Shown here: positions 24,198 through 34,731 of the stretch, piece after piece
How positions within the stretch are numbered: position 1 is the stretch's first letter
Layout: each line of letters opens with the position of its first letter
NCBI RefSeq assembly: GCF_000527135.1
Contig: NZ_AZUP01000001.1
Coordinates: 806,001-870,000, forward strand
Origin: Methyloversatilis discipulorum
GTDB taxonomy: Bacteria; Pseudomonadota; Gammaproteobacteria; Burkholderiales; Rhodocyclaceae
Reading direction: 5' to 3'
DNA: 64,000 bases
Position numbers and translations under genes: made by a program
Notes under the pieces: generated by a model
Told to the model about the DNA's origin: nothing
Database searches by the model: none
The model's input: only the letters and a program-made list of their open reading frames with translations

Positions 24198-25357
24198 TGC
24201 GCAGACTGACCGTACTGGGCGCGACCGGCTCGATCGGCGTCAGCACGCTGGACGTCGTCGCGCGCCATCCGGACCGCTTCGAAATCGTTGCGCTGTCTGG
24301 CCATCGCCAGATTGACCGCCTGGCCGAACAGTGCCTCGCCTTCGCGCCACGCATCGCTGTGGTGGCCGACGCGGACGCTGCCGTCGTGTTGCGCGAACGC
24401 CTGGCTGGTCGGGTGCCGACCGAGGTCATGCACGGCGTCGACGCGCTCGAAATGGTCGCCGCGCTGCCCGAGGTGGACACCGTGATGGCGGCCATCGTCG
24501 GCGCCGCCGGCCTGCTTCCGGCACTGGCGGCGGCGCGCGCCGGCAAGCGCATCCTGCTGGCGAACAAGGAAAGCCTGGTGATGAGCGGCGACCTGTTCAT
24601 GCGCGAGGTCGCCGCCCACGGCGCAACGCTGTTGCCGATCGACAGCGAACACAACGCCGTCTTCCAGTGCATGCCGGCCAAAGGTCGCGAAGGCGTGCGC
24701 CGCATCCTGCTCACCGCGTCGGGTGGCCCGTTCCGCCGCACACCGATCGCCGATCTGGCCAGCGTGACGCCGGCGCAGGCCTGTGCGCACCCGAACTGGG
24801 ACATGGGACGCAAGATTTCGGTCGATTCGGCCACCATGATGAACAAAGGCCTCGAAGTGATCGAGGCGCGCTGGCTGTTCGACACGCCGGCCGAGCGCAT
24901 CGACGTGGTGATCCATCCGCAGAGCATCGTGCATTCGATGGTCGAGTACGTCGACGGCTCGGTGCTGGCGCAGATGGGCAACCCGGACATGCGCACGCCG
25001 ATCGCCCACGCACTGGCCTGGCCGGAGCGGATTGAATCCGGCGTCGGCGTACTCGATCTGGCGGCGGGGGCCGATCTGGTGTTCGAGCGCCCGGATCTCG
25101 ACCGTTTCCCCTGCCTCAAGTTGGCTTTCGACGCGCTGCGCGCCGGCGCCGGCACGCCGGCCGTGCTCAATGCGGCGAACGAAGTTGCGGTTGCCGCCTT
25201 CCTGGAACATCGGCTCGGTTTCCGTGCCATAGCCGACGTGATTGCCGCCACCCTCGACACCCTTCCCGATCAGCCGTCGAGCACGCTCGACGAGGTGTTC
25301 GCCGCCGACGCTGCGGCGCGCGAGGTCGCGCGGCGCCAGGTCGGAGCGCGCGCTTGA
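24197..25357 (+). CDS. dxr: 1-deoxy-D-xylulose-5-phosphate reductoisomerase
   Basis: 386 aa. The NADPH-binding GATGSIG is at residues 8-14. The LLANKESLV metal/substrate segment, [11 protein letters not shown] and the flexible loop [10 protein letters not shown] follow. Committed step of the MEP isoprenoid pathway, consistent with uppS upstream. The ATG overlaps the cdsA stop, and the end overlaps the rseP start by 4 bases. Confidence 0.97.
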   Translation: MRRLTVLGATGSIGVSTLDVVARHPDRFEIVALSGHRQIDRLAEQCLAFAPRIAVVADADAAVVLRERLAGRVPTEVMHGVDALEMVAALPEVDTVMAAIVGAAGLLPALAAARAGKRILLANKESLVMSGDLFMREVAAHGATLLPIDSEHNAVFQCMPAKGREGVRRILLTASGGPFRRTPIADLASVTPAQACAHPNWDMGRKISVDSATMMNKGLEVIEARWLFDTPAERIDVVIHPQSIVHSMVEYVDGSVLAQMGNPDMRTPIAHALAWPERIESGVGVLDLAAGADLVFERPDLDRFPCLKLAFDALRAGAGTPAVLNAANEVAVAAFLEHRLGFRAIADVIAATLDTLPDQPSSTLDEVFAADAAAREVARRQVGARA

Positions 25358-26712
25358 ATCCGCTGTTCTATCTGGGAGCCTTCGCGCTGGCGCTGGGCAT
25401 CCTGATCACCGTGCACGAACTGGGTCACTACAGCGTGGCGCGGCTGTGCGGCGTCAAGGTGCTGCGGTTCTCTGTCGGCTTCGGCCGCCCGCTGTGGATG
25501 CGTCGTTACGGACCGGACCAGACCGAGTGGGCCTTGTCGGTGTTTCCGCTCGGCGGCTACGTCAAGATGCTGGACGAGCGCGAAGGCGAAGTGGCCGAAC
25601 ACGAACGCGACCGCGCCTTCAACCGGCAGACCGTCGGGCGCCGTTTCGCCATCGTTTCGGCCGGGCCGATCGCCAATTTCCTGCTCGCCATCGTTGTCTA
25701 TTGGGGCCTGTTCATCTACGGCATGGAAGAGCCGCGTGCGCTGCTGGCGGCGCCTGCGGCGGGCACGCCGGCAGCGGTAGCCGGCGTCACCGACGGTGAA
25801 CAGGTACGCGCGGTCGATGGCAAAGCGATTGCGTCGGCGCAGGATCTGCGCTGGCACGTTGCGCGAGCCGCGGTCGAGGGCCGTTCGCTGGTGCTCGAAA
25901 CGATCAACGAGCGCGCGGAGATCAACAGCCGCCGTATCGACCTGTCGGGCATAGGCAGCGATGTCGATGCCACGCTGATGGAGCGGGTCGGCCTGCTGCC
26001 GTTCCGCCCGCGCGTCGCGACCGTGGTCGGCAGCGTAGGCGAGGGCAGCGCGGCGGACAAGGCCGGCATGCGCGAAGGCGACCGCGTGCTGTCGATCGAC
26101 GGCCGGGCGGTCGACGACTGGGCGGCCATGGTGCAGCAGGTGCGCGAACTGGGCGGCCGGACGGTCGATGTAGTGGTGCTGCGCGACGGTGCCGAGAAGG
26201 TGCTGCGTGCCGACGTCGCGACGGTGGAGGAGGGCGGACAGCGTTTCGGCCGCCTGGGCATCGGCCCCGAACCCGATCCGAGCCTGCGTGAGCGGCTTTT
26301 CGTCGAGGTGAGGCACGGTGTCGGCGAATCGCTGCTGCTGGCGGTGGGCCAGACCTGGGACACGGCCCTGTTCAGCCTCAAGGCCTTCGGCCGCATGATC
26401 ACCGGCGAACTGTCGTGGAAGAACCTGAGCGGACCGGTCACCATCGCCGACTACGCGGGTCAGTCGGCGGCCATGGGGCTGACCCATTACATCAAGTTCA
26501 TCGCCCTGATCAGCATCAGTCTGGGCGTGCTCAACCTGCTGCCCATCCCGCTGCTGGACGGTGGGCACTTGATGTACTATACGATCGAATTTTTCAAGGG
26601 CGGTCCGGTTCCGGAGCGGGTCATGGAAATCGGGCAACAGGTCGGCCTCGCCATCCTGCTGATGCTCATGGCGTTCGCCTTCTACAACGATATCAATCGC
26701 CTTTTCGGTTGA
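25354..26712 (+). CDS. rseP: site-2 protease RseP (sigma-E pathway)
   Basis: 452 aa intramembrane zinc metalloprotease. HELGH (residues 21-25) lies in the first transmembrane helix. Two PDZ domains follow (about 110-190 and 205-290), then the C-terminal [14 protein letters not shown] motif with the third zinc ligand. It cleaves anti-sigma factors in envelope stress, and its position before bamA is conserved. The start is a TTG overlapping the dxr stop; no other start would preserve the first helix. Confidence 0.95.
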   Translation: MNPLFYLGAFALALGILITVHELGHYSVARLCGVKVLRFSVGFGRPLWMRRYGPDQTEWALSVFPLGGYVKMLDEREGEVAEHERDRAFNRQTVGRRFAIVSAGPIANFLLAIVVYWGLFIYGMEEPRALLAAPAAGTPAAVAGVTDGEQVRAVDGKAIASAQDLRWHVARAAVEGRSLVLETINERAEINSRRIDLSGIGSDVDATLMERVGLLPFRPRVATVVGSVGEGSAADKAGMREGDRVLSIDGRAVDDWAAMVQQVRELGGRTVDVVVLRDGAEKVLRADVATVEEGGQRFGRLGIGPEPDPSLRERLFVEVRHGVGESLLLAVGQTWDTALFSLKAFGRMITGELSWKNLSGPVTIADYAGQSAAMGLTHYIKFIALISISLGVLNLLPIPLLDGGHLMYYTIEFFKGGPVPERVMEIGQQVGLAILLMLMAFAFYNDINRLFG

Positions 26713-26740
26713 CTACCGACTGAATTCCCCACTTCCCCCA

Positions 26741-29035
26741 ATGCGCAAGTTTCTCCTGCCCGCCCTGATCGCGGGACTGCTGTCGGCTCATGCTCACGCC
26801 TTCGAGCCTTTCGTCGTCCGCGACATTCGCGTCGAGGGAATCCAGCGGACCGAAGCCGGCACGGTGTTCAACTATCTGCCGGTGCGCGTCGGCGAGAGCT
26901 TCACCGAGGACAAGGCGGCCGAGGCCATCAAGGCGCTGTTCGCGACCGGCTTCTTCAAGGACGTGCGCATCGAGGTCGAGGGCGACGTGCTGGTGGTGGT
27001 GATCGAGGAGCGCCCGGCGATCGCCTCGCTCGACTTCACCGGCATGAAGGAATTCGACAAGGAAGCGATCAAGAAGGGTCTGCGTGACGTCGGCCTGGCC
27101 GAGTCGCGCATCTTCGACCGCGCCGTGCTGGAGCGCGCCGAGCAGGAACTGAAGCGACAGTACCTGTCGCGCGGCCGTTACTCGGTCGAGGTCAAGACCA
27201 CCGTGACGCCGCTCGAGCGCAACCGCGTGGCGATCAACTTCCAGGTCGACGAAGGCGAGGTCGCCAAGATCCGTCAGATCAATATCGTCGGTGCCAGTGC
27301 CTTCAAGGAGAAGGACCTGCTGAAGATGATCACGCTGACCACGCCGAACTGGCTCACCTGGTACACGAAGAATGACCAGTATTCGCGCCAGAAGCTGAGC
27401 GCCGACGTGGAAACGCTGCGCAGCTGGTACCTCGATCGCGGCTACCTCGAATTCAACGTCGATTCGACCCAGGTGTCGATCACGCCGGACAAGCAGGACA
27501 TCTACATCACCATCTCGATCACCGAAGGCAAGAAATACACGGTGTCCGGTGTCAAGCTGTCGGGCGATCTGCTGCTGCCGGAAGAGGAACTGCGCAAGCT
27601 GGTGAAGCTGAAGCCGGGCGACGAGTTCTCGCGCAAGAACCTGACCGACACCACCAAGGCGATCAACGACCGTCTCGGCAACGAAGGCTATGCCTTCGCC
27701 AACGTCAATGCGGTGCCGGAACCGGACAAGGAGAAGCAGACCGTCTCCTTCACCGTGTTTGTCGATCCGGGCCGCCGCGTCTATGTGCGCCGGGTGAACG
27801 TGCTGGGCAACAGCAAGACCGCCGACCAGGTCATCCGCCGCGAATTCCGGCAGATGGAAGGCGCCTGGTACGACGGCGAAAAGATCAACCGCTCGCGTAC
27901 CCGCGTCGATCGTCTTGGCTACTTCGATGCGGCCACGGTGGAAACGCCGGCCGTGCCCGGTACCACCGACCAGGTCGACGTGAACCTGACGGTGAAGGAA
28001 AAGCCGACAGGCAACCTGATGTTCGGTGCCGGCTTCTCCAGCTCGGAAAGCCTGATCCTGTCGACCTCGATTTCGCAGCAGAACCTGTTCGGCAGCGGCA
28101 AGTCGATGTCGCTGAGCCTGAACAGCGGCAGTATCAACAAGACCTACGCGCTGTCCTTCACCGATCCGTACTACACGCCGGACGGCATTTCGCGTGGTTT
28201 CGACGTCTATCTGCGCAACGTTGATCCGTCCCGCCTGCGTATCGGCAACTACCGCACGTCGTCGGTCGGCGCCGGTCTGCGCTGGGGTTTCCCGATCCGC
28301 GAGGACGACCGCATCAATTTCGGTCTGGCGGTCGATCAGACCTCGATCGACACCTTCTCCGACAGCCCGCAGCGCTACAAGAACTTCGTCAATGAATTCG
28401 GCGACACCAACAACTCGCTGGTGAGCACCATAGGCTGGGCACGCGACACGCGCGACAGCTTCATCTACCCGACGCGAGGCTCGATCCAGCGGGTCAACGG
28501 TGAAGTCGCCATTCCGCCCGGCGGGTTGCGTTACATGAAGGCCTCCTACCAGCACCAGACCTATTTCCCGCTGTGGGGCAACTTCGTGCTGATGCTCAAC
28601 GGCGAACTGGGTTATGGTCGCGGTTATGGCGACAAGCCGCTGCCCTTCTATAAGAACTTCTACGTCGGCGGCATCGGTTCGGTGCGGGGCTTCGAAACGG
28701 CGTCGATCGGCCAGCGTGACCGCGATGGCAATGGCAACCTGCTGCGCACCACCATTGGCGGCGACCGCCGGCTGGTGATGAACGCCGAGGTGCTGTTCCC
28801 CTTCCCCGGCATGGGACAGGACAAATCGCTGCGTCTGGGCACCTTCGTCGATGCGGGTAACGTCTGGGCCGACGGCCAGAGCCTGAGTCTGGGCGATATG
28901 CGTTATAGTGCCGGCCTTTCCGTGGCGTGGAGTTCGCCCATGGGACCGCTGAAGTTCAGCATTGCACAGCCCCTGAACAAGGATCCGCTCGATCGTCTGC
29001 AGCGCTTCCAGTTCCAGATGGGCAATGTGTTCTGA
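26741..29035 (+). CDS. bamA: outer-membrane protein assembly factor BamA
   Basis: 764 aa. The signal peptide is cleaved around residue 20 (AHA|FEPF). Five POTRA repeats (about 22-420) precede a 16-strand Omp85 barrel, and the C-terminus ends in Phe (FQMGNVF). The barrel has the VRGF motif (SVRGFET). It inserts beta-barrel proteins into the outer membrane. It ends 16 bp before the skp start. Confidence 0.97.
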   Translation: MRKFLLPALIAGLLSAHAHAFEPFVVRDIRVEGIQRTEAGTVFNYLPVRVGESFTEDKAAEAIKALFATGFFKDVRIEVEGDVLVVVIEERPAIASLDFTGMKEFDKEAIKKGLRDVGLAESRIFDRAVLERAEQELKRQYLSRGRYSVEVKTTVTPLERNRVAINFQVDEGEVAKIRQINIVGASAFKEKDLLKMITLTTPNWLTWYTKNDQYSRQKLSADVETLRSWYLDRGYLEFNVDSTQVSITPDKQDIYITISITEGKKYTVSGVKLSGDLLLPEEELRKLVKLKPGDEFSRKNLTDTTKAINDRLGNEGYAFANVNAVPEPDKEKQTVSFTVFVDPGRRVYVRRVNVLGNSKTADQVIRREFRQMEGAWYDGEKINRSRTRVDRLGYFDAATVETPAVPGTTDQVDVNLTVKEKPTGNLMFGAGFSSSESLILSTSISQQNLFGSGKSMSLSLNSGSINKTYALSFTDPYYTPDGISRGFDVYLRNVDPSRLRIGNYRTSSVGAGLRWGFPIREDDRINFGLAVDQTSIDTFSDSPQRYKNFVNEFGDTNNSLVSTIGWARDTRDSFIYPTRGSIQRVNGEVAIPPGGLRYMKASYQHQTYFPLWGNFVLMLNGELGYGRGYGDKPLPFYKNFYVGGIGSVRGFETASIGQRDRDGNGNLLRTTIGGDRRLVMNAEVLFPFPGMGQDKSLRLGTFVDAGNVWADGQSLSLGDMRYSAGLSVAWSSPMGPLKFSIAQPLNKDPLDRLQRFQFQMGNVF

Positions 29036-29051
29036 TCAAGAAGAGCTCCGT

Positions 29052-29588
29052 ATGAACAGGTCGAGTATGTCCGCACGCTCCATATTCATTGCATTGCTGT
29101 CTTCGCTCGCTTTGCTGACGGCCGCACCGGTGCGCGCAGAAAGCGACGTCAAGATCGGCTTCGTCGACACCGAACGCATCCTGCGCGAGGCGGCACCGGC
29201 GGTGCGCGCGCAGAAGAAGCTCGAAAAGGAATTCGAGAAGCGCAGCCAGGAGCTGGAAAAGCTGGCCAAGCAGCTGCAGGGCATGCAGCAGAACATGGAA
29301 AAGAATGCGGTCACGCTGTCCGACAGCGACCGCCGCGCCAAGGAGCGCGAATTCAGCGAACTGACCCGCGACATGCAGCGTCGCGAGCGCGAGTACCGCG
29401 AAGACCTGAACCAGCGCCGCAACGAAGAACTGGCTGGCGTGCTCGACAAGGCCAACAAGGCGATCAAGGTGATCGCCGAGGCCGAGAAGTACGACATCAT
29501 CTTCCAGGAAGTGGTGTATCGCAGCCAGCGCATCGACATCACCGAGAAGGTGCTGAAGGCGCTGGCCGACCCGCCGGCAAGCAAGTAA
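29052..29588 (+). CDS. skp: periplasmic chaperone Skp/OmpH
   Basis: 178 aa. The signal peptide ends near APVRA|ES (residue 29). The mature protein starts [11 protein letters not shown] and forms the long charged coiled-coil arms typical of Skp. It carries unfolded outer-membrane proteins to BamA. I chose the ATG at 29052 over an upstream start overlapping bamA because it gives a clean signal peptide. Confidence 0.93.
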   Translation: MNRSSMSARSIFIALLSSLALLTAAPVRAESDVKIGFVDTERILREAAPAVRAQKKLEKEFEKRSQELEKLAKQLQGMQQNMEKNAVTLSDSDRRAKEREFSELTRDMQRREREYREDLNQRRNEELAGVLDKANKAIKVIAEAEKYDIIFQEVVYRSQRIDITEKVLKALADPPASK

Positions 29589-29592
29589 GAAC

Positions 29593-30633
29593 ATGGCAGC
29601 CCGTCTTGGCGACATCGTCGCCCGGTTGGGCGGCGAACTGCATGGCGACGCCGACCTGCTGGTCGAGCAGGTGGCGCCGCTCGACAGCGCCGGCCCGGCT
29701 CACATTTCCTTCCTGTCCAACCCGAAGTACCGCAGCGTTCTCGCCAGCAGCGGTGCGGGTGTAGTCATCGTGCCGCCGGCCGACGGCGAGAATCTCGCCC
29801 GCACGCACATCCGCGTGCGCAATCCCTATCTGTACTTCGCCCGCGTCGCCCAGCTGCTGAATCCCGATCTGCGGCCGGCAGGTGGCATCGATCCGGCTGC
29901 CAGCGTGCATCCGGGGGCGCGGGTCGATGCGTCCGCCCATGTCGCCGCCGGTGCGGTGGTGGGCGAGGGTGCGGACATCGGTGCCGACGTGCTGATCGGC
30001 GCCGGCTGCGTGGTGGGCGAGGGCGTGCGCATCGGCGCCGGCACGCGGCTGCATCCGCGCGTCGTCGTGTACGCGCATTGCGTGATCGGCGAGCACTGCA
30101 TCCTGCATTCGGGCGCGGTCATCGGCGCCGACGGCTTCGGTTTCGCCCGCGAGACGGACGGCAGCTGGGTCAAGATTCCGCAGATCGGTCGCGTACTGAT
30201 CGGCAACGACGTCGAAATCGGCGCCAACACCACGGTCGACCGCGGCGCGCTCGAAGACACGGTGATCGGCGACGGCGTAAAGCTCGATAACCTGATCCAG
30301 ATCGCCCACAACGTGCGCATCGGCGACCATACTGCGATGGCGGCGTGTTCCGGTGTGGCCGGCAGCACGACGATAGGCAAGCGCTGCATGATCGGCGGTT
30401 CAGCCAACATCATGGGTCACATCGACATCGTCGACGATGTGGTGGTATCGGCGGTGTCGTTCGCGACCAAGTCGATTCCGGAAAAGGGCGTCTATACCGG
30501 TTCGGTGCCGTCGATGGAACACAAGGAATGGACGCGCAACTACTCGCGCCTGCGCCACCTCGACTCGATGGCCGACCGCATCAAGGCGCTCGAGCAACAA
30601 CTTGCAACGCTGCAAGGCAACAAGGAAGACTGA
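29593..30633 (+). CDS. lpxD: UDP-3-O-(3-hydroxyacyl)glucosamine N-acyltransferase LpxD
   Basis: 346 aa. The N-terminal uridine-binding domain (FLSNPKYRS) is followed by a left-handed beta-helix of hexapeptide repeats (about 100-290) with the catalytic-His region [10 protein letters not shown], then a C-terminal coiled helix. Third step of lipid A synthesis. It starts 4 nt after skp. Confidence 0.97.
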   Translation: MAARLGDIVARLGGELHGDADLLVEQVAPLDSAGPAHISFLSNPKYRSVLASSGAGVVIVPPADGENLARTHIRVRNPYLYFARVAQLLNPDLRPAGGIDPAASVHPGARVDASAHVAAGAVVGEGADIGADVLIGAGCVVGEGVRIGAGTRLHPRVVVYAHCVIGEHCILHSGAVIGADGFGFARETDGSWVKIPQIGRVLIGNDVEIGANTTVDRGALEDTVIGDGVKLDNLIQIAHNVRIGDHTAMAACSGVAGSTTIGKRCMIGGSANIMGHIDIVDDVVVSAVSFATKSIPEKGVYTGSVPSMEHKEWTRNYSRLRHLDSMADRIKALEQQLATLQGNKED

Positions 30634-30634
30634 A

Positions 30635-31078
30635 TTGAAATCGATGGACATCCACGCGGTGCTGAAGTCGCTGCCGCACCGTTTCCCCTTCCTGCTGGTC
30701 GACCGCGTGCTTGAAGTCGAGGCAGGCAAGTACATCCGCGCGCTGAAGAACGTCACCATCAACGAGCCCTTCTTCCCCGGCCACTTCCCGAACCACCCGG
30801 TGATGCCGGGCGTGCTCATCGTCGAGGCGCTGGCCCAGACGGCAGCCATCCTGTCCTTCGAAACGCTGGGCACCACACCGGACGCCGATTCGGTCTACTA
30901 CCTCTGTGGCGTGGACAACACCCGCTTCAAGAAGCCGGTCATGGCCGGCGACCAGCTCATCCTCGAAGTCGACCTGCTGAAGCACTCTCGCGGTATCTGG
31001 AAGTACCAGGCGCGTGCCCGCGTCGACGGCGGCGTGGTGGCCGAATCCGAACTGCTCTGTGCGGTGCGTCCGACCTGA
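30635..31078 (+). CDS. fabZ: 3-hydroxyacyl-ACP dehydratase FabZ
   Basis: 147 aa from a TTG at 30635 (product begins MKSMDIHAV), or 144 aa from the ATG at 30644. The AAGGA at 30622-30626 is 8 nt from the TTG and 17 from the ATG, favouring the TTG. Hot-dog fold with [13 protein letters not shown] and the catalytic [10 protein letters not shown]. It dehydrates hydroxyacyl-ACP in fatty acid synthesis and competes with LpxA/LpxD for acyl chains. The stop overlaps the lpxA ATG. Confidence 0.95.
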   Translation: MKSMDIHAVLKSLPHRFPFLLVDRVLEVEAGKYIRALKNVTINEPFFPGHFPNHPVMPGVLIVEALAQTAAILSFETLGTTPDADSVYYLCGVDNTRFKKPVMAGDQLILEVDLLKHSRGIWKYQARARVDGGVVAESELLCAVRPT

Positions 31079-31857
31079 TGGCAACGCTGATTCATCCGAC
31101 CGCCATCGTCGATCCGGCGGCGCAGATCGCCGACGGTGTCGAGATCGGTGCCTACAGCATCATCGGGCCGAACGTCGAGATCGGTGCCGGCACCAAGGTG
31201 CATGCGCACGTGGTGATCCAGGGTCACACCCGCATCGGACGCGACAACGCGTTCCACCCCTTCTGTTCGATAGGTGGTGCTCCGCAGGACAAGAAGTACG
31301 CCAATGAACCGACCCGTCTGGAGATCGGCGACCGCAACACCGTGCGCGAATACGCGACGATGAACTGCGGCACCGTGCAGGACGGCGGCGTCACGCGCCT
31401 GGGCGACGATAACTGGATCATGGCCTACGTGCACGTGGCGCACGACTGCCAGGTCGGCAGCCACACCATCATGGCCAACAACACCGCGCTGGCCGGTCAC
31501 GTGCATGTCGGCGACTGGGCCATTCTCGGCGGCTTCACCGGCGTGCACCAGTTCGTGCGTGTCGGCGCGCACAGCTTCTGCGGCGTGCATTCGAGCGTGC
31601 TGCAGGACGTGCCGCCCTTCGTGCTGGCTAATGGCGTGCCGGCCAGCCCGCATGGCATCAACAGCGAGGGCCTGCGCCGCCGCGGCTACAGCAGCGAAGC
31701 CATCATGGCGATCAAGCGCGCCTACAAGACGCTGTACCGCGAAGGGCTGACGCTGGACGACGCCAAGGCAGCCATCGCCGAGGCGGCGAAAGCGACGCCC
31801 GAGGTGGCGCTGCTGTCCGATTTCCTCGCATCCGGCGGACGCGGCATCATCCGATAA
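31078..31857 (+). CDS. lpxA: UDP-N-acetylglucosamine O-acyltransferase LpxA
   Basis: 259 aa, family length. Ten or so hexapeptide turns are followed by a helical C-terminus ([19 protein letters not shown]). The catalytic-His segment [13 protein letters not shown] is intact. First step of lipid A synthesis. Both ends overlap neighbours by one base (fabZ stop, lpxB start). Confidence 0.97.
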   Translation: MATLIHPTAIVDPAAQIADGVEIGAYSIIGPNVEIGAGTKVHAHVVIQGHTRIGRDNAFHPFCSIGGAPQDKKYANEPTRLEIGDRNTVREYATMNCGTVQDGGVTRLGDDNWIMAYVHVAHDCQVGSHTIMANNTALAGHVHVGDWAILGGFTGVHQFVRVGAHSFCGVHSSVLQDVPPFVLANGVPASPHGINSEGLRRRGYSSEAIMAIKRAYKTLYREGLTLDDAKAAIAEAAKATPEVALLSDFLASGGRGIIR

Positions 31858-33008
31858 TGGCCTCCCGCATCACGGTGGCCATGGTCGCTGGCGAAGCGTC
31901 GGGCGACCTGCTGGCTGCGCATCTGATCAAGGCTCTGCGCGACGCGCGGCCCGATATCGACTTCGTCGGCATCGGCGGGCCGCGCATGCAGTCGGCCGGC
32001 TTCGACGCCTGGTGGCCGTCCGAGAAGCTGGCCGTGCGCGGCTATTTCGAAGTGCTCAAGCATTACCGCGAACTGGCCGGCATCCGCCGCAGCCTGCTTG
32101 ATCGCCTCCTCAAGGACAAGCCGGCCGCCTTCATCGGCGTCGACGCGCCTGATTTCAATCTGTGGCTGGAACGCAAGCTGCGCGACGCCGGCGTGCCGGC
32201 CATCCACTACGTGAGCCCGTCGATCTGGGCCTGGCGCGGTGGCCGCATCAAGGGCATCGCACGCAGTGTGTCGCGCGTGCTCTGCCTGTTCCCGTTCGAA
32301 CCGGCGATCTACGAAAAGGCAGGTGTGCCGGTGAGCTATGTCGGCCACCCCTTCGCCGACGAGATTTCGCCCGAGCCACAGCGCTTCGCGGCGCGCGAGC
32401 GGCTGGCCATACCGGTCGATGCGCGTATCGTGGCCTTGCTGCCGGGCAGCCGGCAGTCGGAACTGCAGTACAACGCGCACGCCTGGATCGGTGCCGCCAA
32501 ACTGCTGTACGAGCGCCATCCGGATATCCGCTTCCTGGTGCCGCTGACCACGCGCGAAACGCGTACCCAGTTCGAGCAGGCGTTGTGGGACTGCGAGGCG
32601 ACCGAGCTGCCGGTGTCCATCCTGTTCGGCCACGCGCGCGACGCGCTGATGGCCTGCGACGTGGCGCTGGTCGCGAGTGGCACGGCGACGCTGGAGGCGG
32701 CCCTGTGCCGCGCGCCGCACGTCGTGGCCTACCGCATTCACGCGCTGAGCTATCGCATCATGAAGCGCATGGCCTACCAGCCCTGGGTCGGCCTGCCCAA
32801 CATCCTGGCCGGCCGCAGCATCGTGCCCGAGCTGCTGCAGCACGACGCCACGCCCGAAAAGCTCGCTGACGCGCTCGACGCGCTGCTCGGCGACGCGGTG
32901 GCGCGGGCGGCGCAGATCGACGAATTCGAGCGCATCCATTTCACGCTGCGCCAGGGTACGGCGGCGCGAGCTGCCGCGGCCATCCTTCCGCATCTGCCAC
33001 GCGCATGA
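31857..33008 (+). CDS. lpxB: lipid-A-disaccharide synthase LpxB
   Basis: 383 aa GT19 glycosyltransferase. The N-terminal [11 protein letters not shown] and later [13 protein letters not shown] and [10 protein letters not shown] motifs are diagnostic. It joins UDP-diacylglucosamine and lipid X. It overlaps rnhB by 4 bases. Confidence 0.97.
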   Translation: MASRITVAMVAGEASGDLLAAHLIKALRDARPDIDFVGIGGPRMQSAGFDAWWPSEKLAVRGYFEVLKHYRELAGIRRSLLDRLLKDKPAAFIGVDAPDFNLWLERKLRDAGVPAIHYVSPSIWAWRGGRIKGIARSVSRVLCLFPFEPAIYEKAGVPVSYVGHPFADEISPEPQRFAARERLAIPVDARIVALLPGSRQSELQYNAHAWIGAAKLLYERHPDIRFLVPLTTRETRTQFEQALWDCEATELPVSILFGHARDALMACDVALVASGTATLEAALCRAPHVVAYRIHALSYRIMKRMAYQPWVGLPNILAGRSIVPELLQHDATPEKLADALDALLGDAVARAAQIDEFERIHFTLRQGTAARAAAAILPHLPRA

Positions 33009-33586
33009 AGATCGCCGGCGTCGATGAGGCAGGCCGGGGCCCTTTGTGCGGTCCGGTCTATGCGGCTGCGGTCATTCTCGATCCCGTGCGCCCCATAGAC
33101 GGCCTGAACGATTCGAAGAAGCTGTCGGAAAAGAAGCGCGAAGCGCTGGCGCCATTGATCCGCGAGCGCGCGCTGGCGTGGGCGGTCGGCATCGCGACGG
33201 TGGAGGAGATCGACCGCCTGAACATCCTGCACGCCACCATGCTGGCGATGCGTCGCGCGGTCGAAGGCCTTGCCGTGCCGCCCGATCGGGTGCTGATCGA
33301 CGGCAACCGTGTGCCGCCCGGCCTCAGCGTGCCGGCGCGCGCCATCGTCGGTGGCGATGCGTCGGAAGCGGCGATCTCGGCCGCCTCCATCCTGGCCAAG
33401 ACCGGCCGCGACCAAGAAATGATGGCGCTGGCGGCGCTGTATCCGCAGTACGGCATCGCCAAGCACAAGGGCTACCCGACCGCCGAGCATCTGGCCGCAC
33501 TGCGCGTCCACGGCCCGTCACCGATACACCGGCGCAGCTTTGCGCCGGTCGCGCAGAGCGCACTGGATTTCGGCATGCCCGACTGA
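33005..33586 (+). CDS. rnhB: ribonuclease HII
   Basis: 193 aa. Catalytic Asp7/Glu8 lie in [11 protein letters not shown], with [14 protein letters not shown] and the [15 protein letters not shown] segment. It removes ribonucleotides and RNA from DNA. Last gene of the superoperon. The next genes run on the opposite strand and no strong terminator is visible in the 12-bp gap. Confidence 0.97.
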   Translation: MKIAGVDEAGRGPLCGPVYAAAVILDPVRPIDGLNDSKKLSEKKREALAPLIRERALAWAVGIATVEEIDRLNILHATMLAMRRAVEGLAVPPDRVLIDGNRVPPGLSVPARAIVGGDASEAAISAASILAKTGRDQEMMALAALYPQYGIAKHKGYPTAEHLAALRVHGPSPIHRRSFAPVAQSALDFGMPD

Positions 33587-33598
33587 CGCCGCTCCGGC

Positions 33599-33934
33599 TC
33601 AGCCCTCCGCAGGATCGAGATGCACGGCCAGCCAGACCGAGGCATTCACGGCGTCGGTGCGGTCGATGCGGTGGCGCCGGTGTGCCTCGATGAATACCCA
33701 ATCGCCCGGCCTCAGTTCCCGGCCTGCGTCCTCGTCCTCGAAGCGGAGTGTCGCGCTGCCGCTCAGCAGCGCCACCCACTCGTCGCCCGGCTGTTCGTAC
33801 CAGAAGCCGGGCGGGCTGCACTGACCGGTCGACACGATGCGCTCGATGCGCATGCCGGGCCGCGCGCACAGCGTTTCGAACAGCTCTTCCGGCTGCGGCG
33901 CCGGCGGCAGGCCGTCGAACAGATTGGCGCTCAC
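33599..33934 (-). CDS. small cupin-domain protein
   Basis: 111 aa single cupin. It has GEWVALLSG-type strand turns (DEWVALLSGSATLRFED) and LRPGDWVFIEAHRRHRI, which carries the second-motif histidines. The first motif lacks the usual HxH, so metal binding may differ. The function of this group is uncertain. Overlaps the upstream cupin by 4 bases (ATGA), so the two are co-translated. Confidence 0.75.
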   Translation of the reverse strand: MSANLFDGLPPAPQPEELFETLCARPGMRIERIVSTGQCSPPGFWYEQPGDEWVALLSGSATLRFEDEDAGRELRPGDWVFIEAHRRHRIDRTDAVNASVWLAVHLDPAEG

Positions 33935-34302
33935 GCTGCGGCCTCGTCCAGCAGTTCGGTGTCGTCGTGTGCATAGGCCGGGCTGCAGCAGCAGAGGATG
34001 ACCAGCGCCTCGCCGCCGGTCGCCTCGATGCAGTGCGGGGTGCCGGGCGGAATGAGCACGGTGTCGCCGACCGTCACGTCGAAGTGATCGTCGCCCAGCG
34101 TCATGCGGCCGCGACCGGCGGTCACGTGATACAGCTCTTCGGTCACCCGGTGGCGGTGCAGCGCGGTGCGCGTGCCGGCCGGCACGGTCGCTTCGGCCAG
34201 GCTCTGAGCCTGCCCGCCGTGCTGCGCCGGATGCATCAATTCGCGGATCAGCGAGCCGTCCTTGGTCACGTAAGCAGCAATGTCTTTGTAGCGGGTTTTC
34301 AT
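33931..34302 (-). CDS. cupin-domain protein with Cys triplet
   Basis: 123 aa from the ATG at 34302. First cupin motif: LHRHRVTEELYHV, with His49, His51, Glu56 and His59 as likely metal ligands. Second motif: PPGTPH with His90. A CCC triplet (104-106) in ILCCCSPAYAHDD follows and could bind soft metal. Substrate unknown. Divergent from the arsenic operon with a 92-bp gap, but I see no direct evidence that it functions in arsenic metabolism. Confidence 0.75.
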   Translation of the reverse strand: MKTRYKDIAAYVTKDGSLIRELMHPAQHGGQAQSLAEATVPAGTRTALHRHRVTEELYHVTAGRGRMTLGDDHFDVTVGDTVLIPPGTPHCIEATGGEALVILCCCSPAYAHDDTELLDEAAA

Positions 34303-34376
34303 CGGAGGGCGGGCGCGCAAGCAGGGTGGGGCGCCAGCGTAGTCGAAAGCACGCGGCACTTGCATCGATTCAATGA

Positions 34377-34392
34377 TTCAAATATTGTTGAA
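34377..34392. promoter_or_regulatory. candidate ArsR operator
   Basis: TTCAA-N6-TTGAA dyad immediately before the arsR ATG (34395), with an additional TTCAA direct repeat at 34369-34373. AT-rich imperfect dyads of this kind are typical ArsR/SmtB operators. It overlaps the ribosome-binding region, so repressor binding would also cover the arsR start. Confidence 0.5.
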
Positions 34393-34394
34393 GT

Positions 34395-34718
34395 ATGGGA
34401 GAGCAGGACATCATCCGCGCACTGGCCGCACTGGCGCACGAAATCCGGCTGCGCGTGTTCCGCGCGCTGGTGGTTGCCGGCCCGGAGGGCATGACGCCGG
34501 GCGTGCTTGGCGAGGCGCTGTCGGTGGCACCGACCACGCTGTCCTTCCACCTGAAGGAACTGACCCAGGCCGGCCTGCTGCTGCAGTCGCGCGACGGCCG
34601 CCACCTGATCTACCGCGCCGACTACGCCCGCATGGGCGCGCTGATGGCCTATCTCACCGAAAACTGCTGCCGTGGCACACCCTGTGTCGAGGCTGCACCT
34701 TCCTGCACGAACTGCTGA
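34395..34718 (+). CDS. arsR: ArsR-family arsenite-responsive repressor
   Basis: 107 aa winged helix (recognition region APTTLSFHLKELTQAGLL). The metalloid site is C-terminal: Cys91-Cys92 and Cys97, with additional Cys104 and Cys107. This resembles the Acidithiobacillus-type ArsR (C-terminal CC plus a third Cys), not the E. coli type with Cys in the alpha-3 helix. First gene of arsR-arsI-arsC-acr3. Confidence 0.92.
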   Translation: MGEQDIIRALAALAHEIRLRVFRALVVAGPEGMTPGVLGEALSVAPTTLSFHLKELTQAGLLLQSRDGRHLIYRADYARMGALMAYLTENCCRGTPCVEAAPSCTNC

Positions 34719-34731
34719 CCGGAGAACCGCA

